Assembly (NCBI RefSeq): GCF_020382885.2
Contig: NC_058513.1
Coordinates: 7,138,774-7,202,773, forward strand
DNA: 64,000 nucleotides
Reading direction: 5' to 3'
Origin: Scatophagus argus
Lineage: Eukaryota; Chordata; Actinopteri; Scatophagidae
The notes below the pieces were generated by a model that saw only the letters and a program-made list of their open reading frames with translations, did no database searches and was not told the origin of the DNA. Both the position numbers and the translations under genes were made by a program. This document shows positions 1-10,588 of the stretch, piece by piece (position 1 is the stretch's first letter; each line of letters opens with the position of its first letter).

Positions 1-1734
1 TCTTCTTAAACTCCCATAACACAATGCATCCATGGTACTTGTGCCTGTCACGTCATTTTATTTTTGTTGATTTGAAACATCTAACTGATCAATTCCTTTA
101 AATAAGCATGAGCATATTATTTCTCCAAAACTGTCCCACGACGGCTGAGAGCCCCATTCACGAAAACATTCATACGACTGTAAAAAATCATTTTCTTTTA
201 CTTTGACTGTCAAGATGTTTTTTGTCTTCTGTCTTCTGTATTTTGTACATGTGCATTCTTCAGGGCACTTCCAGAGAAGACGCATGTGGGCTCATAGATT
301 ATCTGTGCCAGTAATTATACAGTTGAGCTTAATAACTTCTTCCTACCTTAAAAATTACAAACATCTGAGCCAGGATTTTCCACATAGCACTACACAGCAG
401 CATTATGTTTGCTTTACAGGGACTTCACAATCGCTTCTTTGTTTGAGTTGACAATGGAAATGTCAAAGAAATTGTCCAGGTGCATGGCTCATTCATTTCC
501 CTCTATCTTGACTGAACATTTCTGGGAATATGACTGTTAACTTCTTGTAAAATCCTTTGAATGAAAAAGAAAAAATGAAAATGAAAACAAACTTTAAACA
601 TCTGCCCTGACGGACTTCACATATTCATGAGTGTGAACAGATAGTCAAATGTTACAGATTAAGTGTCCTGACCTTTGTTCTTTTAAGCTTGAACGAGATT
701 CTAATTGCAAACAACTAGTCGTCCCTGTCGCTTTGTGATGATTAAGGAAGTCATTTGTGTTGTGCACGTTGTTTACAGTAGGGAAAAGAAAACCCACAAA
801 ACACACAGGTGAGGACGTGACAGAAAGCACAGTTTACTGCTTCTGGCACAGCCTCCGACAAAACACCACCACTTCTTGTGAAGGTAAGACTTTTTTTAAC
901 AGGCCAAGTAAATATTGATCAGATAAGATGTATGTATATCCAGATCACGGCTATCTGCTGTGATAAGTGTTACTGATTAATAGAAAGTCCTGAACTTGAA
1001 CTTGACAGTTGTTAACTGATGCCAAGTATTTGGTAAATAAACATTTTTATGGTCCATTTTTTTTGTTAATAGCGAGACTTCTTTAGCTACGACCTTATTG
1101 GTAATGTGGCTGAAGGTTGTCCACAGGTTTTCACAGAAGTAGGGGGAGTCAGTGATAAAAGGGTGAGCAGCCACTGAGCAGTTTATGAACCTCTCACAAA
1201 GAGACGGAAGCTGTGCCGCCTTAAACAAACCACCAGTTGTAATTCCCCGGTCACTGATGGTAAATATTGTGTTTAGTTGGTGCAATCACACGTGCACAAC
1301 AACACCCAAGGCAAAATTTACCTGAAATCTGTTGCACCCCTGATGAGCATGAGTCACCCAAAATATAAAAGGCAGTGCTAGAATTACATGTGTGATTCAC
1401 AATTCCTGAAAATGGTGAAAAAAAGTCAGAATTTCTGTGTTATTCTATTAAGTCCTGGTTTTACTGTTGGCATATTTCCATCCTCTGGTATGTTTCCTCA
1501 GGTGTGACAGCCTTGAGATTCTGACTTGTTGTGATCAGTTTTTGGCCTTTTAGCCTTCATTTCAGATAGGACAGCTTAGAGAGAGAAAGAGAACAAAAAG
1601 AAGGGACAGGAAACTGAGAAGTGAAAAGACTGATGACATGCAGCAAAATAAGAAAGCAACCCACCCCCCTACAGGACTTCACACATACACCCTCCCCCGT
1701 CTAGCCGCATACACACAAACAGCATACCCTAGAC
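1..1734. other. Non-coding stretch with no recognised gene
   Basis: Open frames here are short (about 100 residues or less), lack recognisable domains and show no chain of splice-flanked exons. The base composition is AT-rich. Positions 1560-1700 are purine-rich and then C-rich, a look seen in decayed fish repeats, but I could not assign them to a family. The stretch lies beyond the 3' end of gid4, so distal gid4 3' UTR cannot be excluded. Confidence 0.5.
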
Positions 1735-1928
1735 TGGCACTAAGTGCACTTTATTTACCTCACGTGTATTTTGTGCTTGTATTTTTATATTGTTTTTTCT
1801 TAAGTGTGCAATTTTAATTTTCTGCTGCTATTTATAGGTGTGCTTTTAAGCCGAGAATCTGCACAAAATTTCGTTATGCTTGCATAATGACAATAAAGAC
1901 TCTTGAATCTTGAATCTTGAATCTTGAA
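1735..1928 (+). repeat. 3' end of a non-LTR retrotransposon-like element with a heptamer tail
   Basis: The segment runs from a TTTATTT-rich stretch through TTTCGTTATGCTTGC and ATGACAATAAAGACTC, and ends in about four tandem copies of CTTGAAT (1902-1928). A polyadenylation-like AATAAAG followed by a short tandem tail is the usual 3' end of teleost LINEs and of SINEs that borrow their tails. The family name and the 5' limit are uncertain, and no coding part is visible. Confidence 0.5.
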
Positions 1929-2507
1929 GAGACTTGAAATCAAGCCCAGGCCGCTTGAGTGCTCTGCTTCTGTACTGGAGCCGCACTATGTATTAGATGA
2001 GCTATATTTTCTTCATTACACATCTGAACATTTTCTTTGTGCATGTATGTGCTGTGTAACCTGTTACTCGTCTTCTTTCTTTTGTGCAGGACATTATGGC
2101 CATTTAAAATAATAAGCTCCTCTGTAATGACTACATATTATGTACATTATCCATCACTGACTACACCTTAATTCAATTTAGCAGAGCGTCAGGAGTAGCT
2201 CTAATCTGTTCGTTCTGACAAACTTTCCATCTCTGCAGGTGTTATTGTGACCTTTCATTTTTGCTGCCACTTCTTAGGCCTTCAGTTTGTTTTGACAAAT
2301 CTGTTTAAACAGATGAGGCTTCTCACAATACGAACATGTGACATTTTCCCTCTCTGAGGCGATGTGCAAAATAAAATGAATCATTGCTTATGTTGTGTTG
2401 CATAGTAACATAAATTCACCATGAAACAAGGAAGACAATGGTGTTTGACAAACTGACTCTCAAATGTACTTCCTTCCGATAAGTGGGTTTTACCCACTCT
2501 TGAGACA

Positions 2508-2517
2508 CTTAAAGGGA
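2508..2517. repeat. Left target-site duplication of the SINE
   Basis: CTTAAAGGGA at 2508-2517 is repeated exactly at 2854-2863, directly flanking the tRNA-derived element. This is the mark of a target-primed insertion. Confidence 0.75.
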
Positions 2518-2853
2518 AATCCATCCATCCATTTTCTATACCACTTATCCGTCAGGGTCGCGGGGGAGCTGGAGCCTATCACAGCTGACTGGACTGGTCG
2601 CCAGTCAATCGCAGGGCCAACACACAAAGACAGACAACCACACACTCTCACACTCACACCTAGGAGCAATTTAGAGTAGTCAATTAACCTAATGTGCATG
2701 TTTTTGGTATTGTGGGAGGAGAGGGAGGGAGAAAACCCACGCAGGCACAGGGAGAACATGCAAACTCCACATAGAAGGGCCCAGACCGGGATTCGAACCT
2801 GGAACCCTCTTGCTATGAGGCGACAGCGCTAACCACTGCACCACCGTGCCGCC
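2518..2853 (-). mobile_element. tRNA-derived SINE-like element, minus strand
   Basis: Read on the minus strand, the head has an RNA polymerase III A box (TGGTGCAGTGG) and B box (GGTTCGAATCC). These sit in the GCGGCACGGTGG...GCCTC context common to widespread teleost repeats. The body contains GGAGTTTGCATGTTCTCCC, and the 3' end is a short ATGGATGGATGGA tail like those of RTE-type LINEs. It is about 336 bp and is bounded by a perfect 10-bp target duplication. It appears full length and fairly recent. Open frames across it (60-89 residues) are spurious. Confidence 0.8.
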
Positions 2854-3065
2854 CTTAAAGGGACATTTCAACCCAAAATCAAAAATACATATTTTCTCTC
2901 TTACCTGTAGTGCTATTCATCCATCTGGATTGTTTCAGTGTGAGTTGCCAAGTTTTGAAGTTATTGGCTGTAGAGAACAAATGTAATGGAAGTCGATGGC
3001 ACTTCACAAAGGGCTGAATAAGACCAAATGGGGAGCATGCATTACAAAAAGTAGTGGTTCTACTT
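2854..3065 (+). repeat. Interspersed repeat, family A copy 1
   Basis: It begins TTAAAGGGACATTTCAACCC and continues through AAAATACATATTTTCTCTC, TTACCTGTAGTGCTATTCA and GTGAGTTGCCAAG. Two further copies of the same pattern lie at 4218-4331 and 4345-4465. The family is common in teleost genomes. The SINE at 2518-2853 has inserted into its first bases. Confidence 0.6.
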
Positions 3066-3089
3066 TCTTACCTTTTTCTTTCTTAGTTG

Positions 3090-3485
3090 ACCAAAAACAT
3101 TTGGTGATGCTTCTCTCAGGTTCCGAACAGCTGGAGCAGCCTTCCAGAGAACCTGATTGAAGCTTAAAATATTGATATTTTTAAATGTAAACTGAAATCT
3201 ATTCAGTCTGGATTTTATGTTTAATAATTTTATGGCCTTGATATTTATACTTGTTTTTACCTATGTCAAAATTTTGCTGGTAGACAGTACTATTTATTTG
3301 ATATTATTTCAATTTTTACACACAGTTAATTCATTACACATATCACATCTAATATTCATATGTTAGGCTGCTATCTTTTTATTCTCCCAACCACTCATCT
3401 TTTATTATTGTTTTTGTCTCTAAATGCTTTTTATCTTCTTCTAATATTTGACTTCCTGACAATAAAAACCTTGACTGACAAGATA
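3090..3485 (+). mobile_element. Fragment of an L2-like LINE: reverse transcriptase C-terminus and 3' UTR
   Basis: Positions 3129-3224 translate to SWSSLPENLIEA, a stop, then NIDIFKCKLKSIQSGFYV and a final stop. This matches the WNSLPxxLRxAxxxxxFKxxLKTxLF pattern at the end of LINE reverse transcriptases, with one in-frame stop, so it is dead. The following AT-rich DNA ends at about 3480 in GACAATAAAAACCTTGACTG, a typical LINE polyadenylation end. It is heavily 5'-truncated. Confidence 0.5.
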
Positions 3486-4217
3486 TAAATTAATAAATTT
3501 GGATTGGTTGGTTGATTAATATTTCAGTGTGGAGCAAATTAATCAATGACTTGTACTCTGTGACCCACAAAAGCCAAATACTAGTTGTCTGAGGCATTGT
3601 GCTCCAGCATTTCAGGCATACTTTTCTAACTAGAAGACATCTTCCTTCATCTTTGTCTATTGTTAATGACACTTGTTGAGGCAAGGAAGACGCAGCACAC
3701 ATGCCAAGATCAGCACTATGAAATAAAGCTGGTTTATGAGCTGACATGACTCTGGTTGTGCAAGATGCATTTTTTTCATTCTCACAGGAAGCTAAGGATC
3801 ATCCACTGTACTGTAACCACAAAGTGGCGCATGCACAAAGTGCACAGTGTCACTTGTGGTTGTCATTGTCAGTTGTCATTGTACGGGAGCTAAATATATT
3901 GCTAGATACATGACCTGTTAATTGTGCAGGTATTGGGTAATACACCTGGTGCACTCTTTCATCATAGATAATTTTACCTCTTTAAGCTTAGCTGCCACTC
4001 TTAATCTCAGTCACTTAAAATAAGTGCAGTGGCAAGATAAGCCCCTGAACAAATCCCGTGTTTTGTGTATTAATACTAGCTGATGACACCGATACCATTC
4101 CAAAATGTGTGCTTTATGTCACTGTCATCTGTGTATTGTATTACTAAGCCACTGCAAGTCAGCTTATATTTACAACTCCAGCAACACTGTTGCCAGGTGT
4201 ACCTGCTTTTCACCACT
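3486..4217. other. Non-coding stretch with no recognised gene
   Basis: No splice-flanked exons, RNA genes or clear repeats were seen. The 85-residue frame at 3490-3747 (minus) has no family resemblance and is treated as chance. Confidence 0.5.
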
Positions 4218-4465
4218 TCCTCTTGCCTACTGTGGTATTTATCCATTTAGCCTGTTTTGTGAGTTGAGGCTGTAGAGATGTCTGCCTTCTGGAACCAGAT
4301 GGCGTTTGTGGCAATCAAAGTGGCAGTAAAATTATTATACATTTATAAATCTCTACAGTTGATACTTGGCAACTCACAACAAAACAGTCTAAATGGATAA
4401 ATATCAGTAACAGGAATATCGGGTAAGAGGAAAAATATGTATTTTTGGTTTGGGGGTGAACTATC
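4218..4465. repeat. Two family A repeat copies arranged as an inverted pair
   Basis: The left arm (4218-4280) contains TATTTATCCATTTAG, CTGTTTTG and TGTAGAGATG. The right arm (4345-4431) is its imperfect reverse complement, with CTCTACAG, CAACTCACAACAAAACAG and CTAAATGGATAAATA. The right copy continues to about 4465 with the family's TTTTTGGTTTGGGGGTGAAC end. The spacer is about 65 bp, so a transcript could fold into a long imperfect hairpin. Confidence 0.6.
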
Positions 4466-4718
4466 TAACCTGTACTTGAAAGGGAAAATTAAGAAACTAA
4501 CAACACAGCATTTCTCTGCTGCCACCCTTGGGAATACTGTGTAGTTGACAATGTGATAACAACAAACTACTTCTCACCCAGCCGGTCTTTCTCGCTGGAT
4601 TCTCAACCAAATCGTCTTCTGCACAGTTATTACAAGCTGTAACTAACCCCATTCCAGTTTCACTTGTCTGACTCTTGTTGCAACATACCAGGTCTGCAGG
4701 TAATGTAATACACAATAC

Positions 4719-4737
4719 AAACACACACACACACACA
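4719..4737. repeat. (CA)n microsatellite
   Basis: Uninterrupted CA dinucleotides, about nine units. Confidence 0.9.
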
Positions 4738-7004
4738 AATGTATTAGTACATTTACTTCAAGAAAGGATCTGCATACTTCTTCTACTACTGTGTTTTACC
4801 TTTGTGTTTAAACTCCTGTTCCTTTTGGAGTGTTCAGTAATTGCGCAGGTTTTGGCTAATGCACCTAATGATTCATCACATTATTCCCAGGTGGACCGGT
4901 TTTTCACAGTGGTCTGACTAAGCCAAACCCACAAAGTCAAGTCAAACAATATAGATAAGTTTAGTCTGTAATCTCCTGGCCACTGTACTCTACAAAGGAT
5001 ATACCTCTGCTACAGTTACAGACTCTGCCATCCAGCAATTTGATTGCGAACCTATTAAAAATTTATTTTTATGAATCCTGTAAGCTATCTAAACATCCAC
5101 TAGAAGGGCTGGCACAAAATTACTCTACCTCTAGTGCCACCATGAGGTTTGGAATGTCACTGTAGCAGAAACACAGTGACGCTACATGCTTTATTTGCCT
5201 AAGCATAATTGCTGTAAAGATTTAATAATGTAGGAAATCTAGTTAATTTCTGTAATACACAGCACCTTTATGAGGTTTTAGTGTATGCTTCTATGCATAT
5301 CCCATTTGCAGCAGACCCATAATCTAATGCTAAAAAACCACAACACTGTATTATGAGTTTGAACACAGCAGAGGGCAGTGCAGGCTAAGAAGTGATTATT
5401 CAAACATTCAACCAGTAGGCACATTATAATTTCTATAATTTCTCCTTAAAGCAACATTTGGGGAAGTATTTTATCAGTGTTGACAAAGATTTCAAATGGA
5501 GGCGTATACAATTCACTTTGTTTTAGTTGTAAAAATAAGACGTTGACTTGTAAGGTGTGCTATGGAAATACTGAAAACACAACACGTTATATTGGTCAAA
5601 GAAGCAAGACACAGTAAAAGATGTTTTGATATGATTTTTAAAATGCCATTCTTTACAGTCACACCATCAATCAAACCCAGGCTTATTCTCAAACACACTT
5701 CTGATCTCTTATAATACAACTCTGATTAGCTTTAGAGACATGGCACCATCACACAGAAAGGGAACATGATTAGGAAGTGTTTTCAAAGACAATTTAACAA
5801 AAATATTTCCTTTACTGAAGATAGATTCTTTTCTTCCCATATACTAAGGATAGAATAAAATTCTGTCTCTGAAAACCAAAGGTTTTATGTTTGGAGAGTG
5901 CTATGTTGAAAGTGTTGCATAGTCGAGGAGACATAAATGTAGGGATGTTAGGGGTGTCTTAATTTAAAATGACATGAGGGAGTAAAAAGCTCTAATGCAG
6001 AATGCAGGGTGAAAATACTCTCTTTTTGAATACTTTAATGTGATTGGTTTGACTCTAAACCTCCCACACAGTCAGACCCTTGAAAACAAGTCAAAAAGCT
6101 TGACCCGCCACCTTGATGCGGGCGTGTTAGGGTGTGTGAGCATTAAATCCTGACTGCAAGCATTAGTAACATAAAGTCCATCTTTGTGCAAAATGTAACT
6201 CAACGGAACAAGATCCACAGCAATCACATGTGATAATAATCTCCAAAGCATTTGTATGAACACAGGGTAAAAGCTCGTTTTGTGTCGCTCACATTTCAAC
6301 CTTTAAAAGTGCCACTCTGTGTCCATCATTTAGACTAAAATAACAAAATATCCTCTTGACAGGCAAACCAGCTTAGCTTTTAAAAAAATACAGTCATTCT
6401 AGCTTATGGGCTGATTAAAGCTCCAATCAATCATGAACCCAAACTTCACTCTTGCTTTTTCTTCCACACAGACTTGGCAATTTTCTTCTTTAGAAACTGT
6501 GTTTATAAGAGTAGACTCCTTGGAGGAATCCTTGTCCAAGACACAGCGAAATGTGTTTGTATTTTGTTCACTCTGCATCGGCTGGATGAAAGCTGGAAAG
6601 GTTTCTAGTCGCAAGACAAGAAGGGGAATTCCCATCTCTGCTTATAAAAAGTGTCTGGAGATGCTGTGCCAAGCGTTTTTAAAAACCAGAAGTTAACACA
6701 AATGAATAAAGGGGTACACTATGCGAGCCACACCCAGTCTCTGCTGCTGGTTCTAACTTTACAAGCTCCAGCTCGACTGCACTTTCTGCTCATCTCGTCC
6801 ATACATACATTCATTTGTCCTATATACTGGTCAATCAGCTGTCTGTCCACTTATCGGGAGCACATAAGAGTTTGCTCTTCTCCAAAGCCCGAATTCTCAT
6901 CCCTAGTCGTTCACTTTTTCCTTCTCAGTAGCATCCGCAGACCTCCGCTTTGCTTTAAGTCTCTGTCCATCCACAAAAAAAAAGATCCACGATGCTGGCT
7001 GATG
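4738..7004. other. Non-coding stretch, partly probable gid4 3' UTR
   Basis: The part nearest 7,004 must include the gid4 3' UTR (minus strand), but I see no decisive minus-strand polyadenylation signal; TTTATT at 5196 is one of several weak candidates. Frames of 60-135 residues here have no recognisable domain. Confidence 0.45.
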
Positions 7005-9938
7005 TCACCGAAACTCATAGATGGCTGCGCTGTGCTCGGGAACGTGGGTGAGGTTTAGAGACTGGTACCTGCAGTGTAACAACACAGTATATGTTAGAAT
7101 ACATATATGTTGGAAGTACATAACTTATGTTAGAAAGAATACAGGTGTACAGGGCAACCTTGTCATAAAGTCATTGTGTTTAATCAGACGAAATATTAAT
7201 CCAAAACAACATAAACATTCATGTATAGGCATGTTTGCTTATTCATCTATCCTGATAAGCCATGCTTCAACTTCTCATGTGCTAAAATAAACCTGATTTC
7301 AGATAATCCCATGTGTTTTTAAGTGGCTTAAGATTTTTAATGAAATCATATCATTTAACTTTAACTTTTTTTGTTTTGTTTTGTTTTTGTTTGTTTGTTC
7401 TCCAGCCAGTAAAGGAATGCTTAAGCCATTGGTTTATCTGAAAAATACAATTACAAAAAGGAGATACATGATTTAGGTGAATTATATAAAATCCAGTTTG
7501 TCATAAACAACCCCAAAATGAAAGGATTTATGAGAATAAAAAAGATGGATGTTGACATCTGAAAGCCAACAGTTAAATATACTTGAGGAACATTTGAGTA
7601 GAAACCGCAGTCTGGAGTGATACTCATTTTCTGTTTGTGTGGTCAGGGTTCACACCAGAGGTGGTAAAAGGCAGCCAAGAGAGTCGATCCTATAAATATC
7701 CTACTTGTAAATTCATAACAACAATTGTGAAGCTGATTCTGTTATTGTTTTTTCACAATAACCCTAAATGCCAACTTCACAGTACGTATGACAGAACCGC
7801 TGGATGTTACTCATTTTCCACTTTTGAAAAATGGCACAAGGCTGAGATTTTCTGTGATCGGAGAGGAAAACAAAACTGTTTCCAAGAGAAGGGAGCACTG
7901 AATGGAATGAAATCAGAGGGCGTTTGTAACAATAGTTAAAACATTGTGTGCAGAGGGGGCTGGCAGAAAGAAATGCCAAAGAATGTCAAATAAAAATGAA
8001 AACACTAAAGATAGATAACACACAGGCCTTGGCTTGGCTTGACAGGCATTACTACCATGTTAATCAAATACAAATAAACTGTGGAATTGATTGTTGTGCT
8101 CCATAAAAGATTACACAGCCTGAGCTGACCATAAAAAAAAAGAACACAATAAAAGACACATTCGTGTGCTAATAATGTGAGCTGCTCCAATGGAGAAATT
8201 AAGGACGAAAAGCACTTTGAAAGAAGCTGCAGAAAGCTGGAAATGTTCTCTCTTATTGCCTTTCCTACCCAGTACTTCAGACTGGTCTGGGATTTGATCC
8301 AGTAACCTTTCACTGACAAGTCTGCTGAAATGACTCAACTTCCGCTCACATAGAAAGTAGAGTTGTGCTGCATTACCATTCAGAGCTCCTGTGGTAGTAG
8401 TAGCCCTCGATTGTTGCTGTGGATTTCTGGAAGCAGATGTAGTAGAATCCAGCAAAGGATGCACCGCTGATGTCTTTGATTGTGTGGTCAGGAACCAGAA
8501 ACTGCTCCTGAGGGGGGTGGACATGGTGGGTGAGAAACAACAGCAGCTGCAGTTCAGAGGTGACTTACTACAACATGTGGTCAGGCTCAATTTAGGAAGG
8601 ACCTCACCTTCCACCTCATGAAAATATAGTCAGAATTCTTCAGATCCTCATAGTCAAAATCATCGGAGTTGAATGTCTTTGCGTACTGATAGAAGGCCTG
8701 GAACTTGCCCTTGACACAAAAAGCAAAAGGATTATGTCACGGTAAAGCATACCGCAGTAGAGCACCCACATAGATTACGAATGAAAAAGCTTACCCAGTG
8801 CTTACGATCCACATCTTCATCTGCGTCCCACTTCCGAGTGAGAAATGGCCGCTTCCTGCTGATGATCTCTCCAGCGAAGAACGTGGTCAGAGTTGGGTAT
8901 TCCTGCAAGAGTGAACGCAACAGAGAAACAGTGATATTTTGTTTGTTCCGCAGCCTACGTGATACATGCTGCTTTCTGATATTGTAACTACTAATACTGA
9001 TATTCACAGCTTATTTTTAATCACTGTAGTCACATTGTGGGAAACTGTAAATTATGGTATAGAGGTTTTGTCCTGTTGGAATACATGTACACAACAATGT
9101 ATTCCCCACTGAGTTACTTCTGAAATAACTGAGAATACCAACAGTTTGACTTTGAAATCTACCCCGCAGTCTAATGTAATTTTATCTAATCTCATATCAG
9201 GCACATTTTTATGTTACGATGTATGATCTGATCTCATATGATACATGATAAGTTACTGCCTGATACTGAGTCAGATGCACACTTACTTTATAACTACACA
9301 TCTATAACTTGATTTTTGTTTTCAGTCAGTTTTAAGTACTCACCTCAGTTAGTCCTTTTATCTTCAGGTAGCCGCACAAGTAGGAATCCTCCATGGTGAC
9401 ATGCTTTAAAAAAAACAAAACAAAACACACGTTTCTTCTATATTCAAGTGATAATAAGTGTGAATGTTGTGATATGCTTCTATGAAATGAATACCTAATA
9501 GTGTCACACAAAACAATATTAAACGCGCAGGCAACATTAAATAAAATCTGTCTTTATAATTGAAATGGGTGCTAGTAAACAGTCTCAGGCACTGCTACAT
9601 CCACAGCTAGCTATTCGAGTTACTGAGCGACAGGCCAGGGCTCATTGATTTTCCAGCTGTCAATCATCACACCGCCCGTTTGACAGATCACCAAGCTGCC
9701 CCTGACAGCTCGCCTGAATGGTGAAATATCCGCTTCATAGTCCCACCTGCAAAACAACTTCCACGTCGTAAGAGTTTCCTTTGCTCTTCTGGTGGCCCCT
9801 GAACTTGGAACCGCTGTACAGCAGCGAGGTGACAACACCAGGCTGTTGGGTGTTTATCGGAGGCGGTGGGATAAGCGAGGCCGAGGATACGAAGGCCGCG
9901 GCAGGGGAGTCGCTGAGGTATCCAGCGGGGACAGGCAT
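7005..9938 (-). CDS. gid4: GID4, substrate receptor of the CTLH/GID E3 ubiquitin ligase
   Basis: Six coding exons on the minus strand: 9747-9938, 9344-9403, 8795-8902, 8608-8709, 8377-8507 and 7005-7068. Joined, they give 218 residues. All boundaries carry AG/GT and phases agree. GID4 folds as a beta-barrel that binds N-terminal proline degrons and presents the targets to the CTLH ubiquitin ligase. Signature stretches are [17 protein letters not shown] (residues 20-36), [57 protein letters not shown], and the C-terminus [13 protein letters not shown], all nearly identical to human GID4. The ATG at 9938 is the first in frame after the upstream stop at about 10080-10082, and it matches the human internal Met (MPV). 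Mammals have a longer N-terminal form; the in-frame region upstream here has no ATG. The gene is divergent from atpaf2, 650 bp away. Confidence 0.95.
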
Positions 9939-10588
9939 GGCTCCCACTTCGCTGGCAGAGCACCAACTGCGGGCCACTGCCGTCTGGGCGCTGGACTCTG
10001 TCGGCTTATACGAAGAGATGGGAGAGGACTGGAGAGGTCCACCAACATTCAGCCCCCCCCGATTCCTCCACGATTTAGTTTACCGGGCACCAAGCAAGCT
10101 CTCAGAAAAGTAAGTGCACTTCGACGCGGCGCAGTAGGCAGTAGAATCCGCCCTTCTCATTGGTCAATTGCGTTTACATCGCTAAGATCTTCAACGCTCA
10201 TTGGCTGTACTTGCGGAAGGCTTTATTGAAACAGTTGGGTGTAGTTTCTTCCTGTTGTGTAAAGCTGCGTAGAAGCACTTACAGAACTACATTTCCCTAC
10301 TATTAAAGTCTTTGCGAGGCTATCTGTTTAGCACAGAAGGTCACACGCGTGATTTTGAATGCAGAAGCTGCCATATGAAAGCCACAGCTGAAGAAGGAAT
10401 ATGATATAATTAGTTCGTACAGTATAAACGAGACTTAATGCAGATACGAATGATAATACCAGATTCTATAGAAATTATACACTGAATTAAGTAATGAACC
10501 GAGGCAAACAGGTAGCCTAGCTGAAACAAGTAGCTAGCTTTTCGGCTAGGTTTTCTTCCCAATAATACGTCCTCTCATAGCTGGCGGT
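9939..10588. promoter_or_regulatory. Shared promoter of gid4 (minus) and atpaf2 (plus)
   Basis: Only 650 bp separate the start codons of two divergent genes. The interval is locally CpG-rich (9780-10140). It carries two inverted CCAAT boxes (ATTGG at 10159-10163 and 10200-10204), 41 bp apart, and a CCGCCC GC-box-like site at 10149-10154. No TATA box is obvious. Paired CCAAT boxes in a CpG-rich gap are usual for bidirectional housekeeping promoters. Transcription start sites were not determined. Confidence 0.6.

Noticed and set aside
2490-2871. Frames of 60-89 residues in both directions
   Set aside because: They are entirely inside the tRNA-derived SINE.
8111-8614. 167-residue minus-strand open frame
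   Set aside because: It runs in another frame across gid4 exon 8377-8507; the gid4 frame has the homology and splice sites.
9792-10229. 145-residue plus-strand frame and its neighbours
   Set aside because: They lie antisense to gid4 exon 1 and across the CpG-rich promoter, with no similarity to any family.
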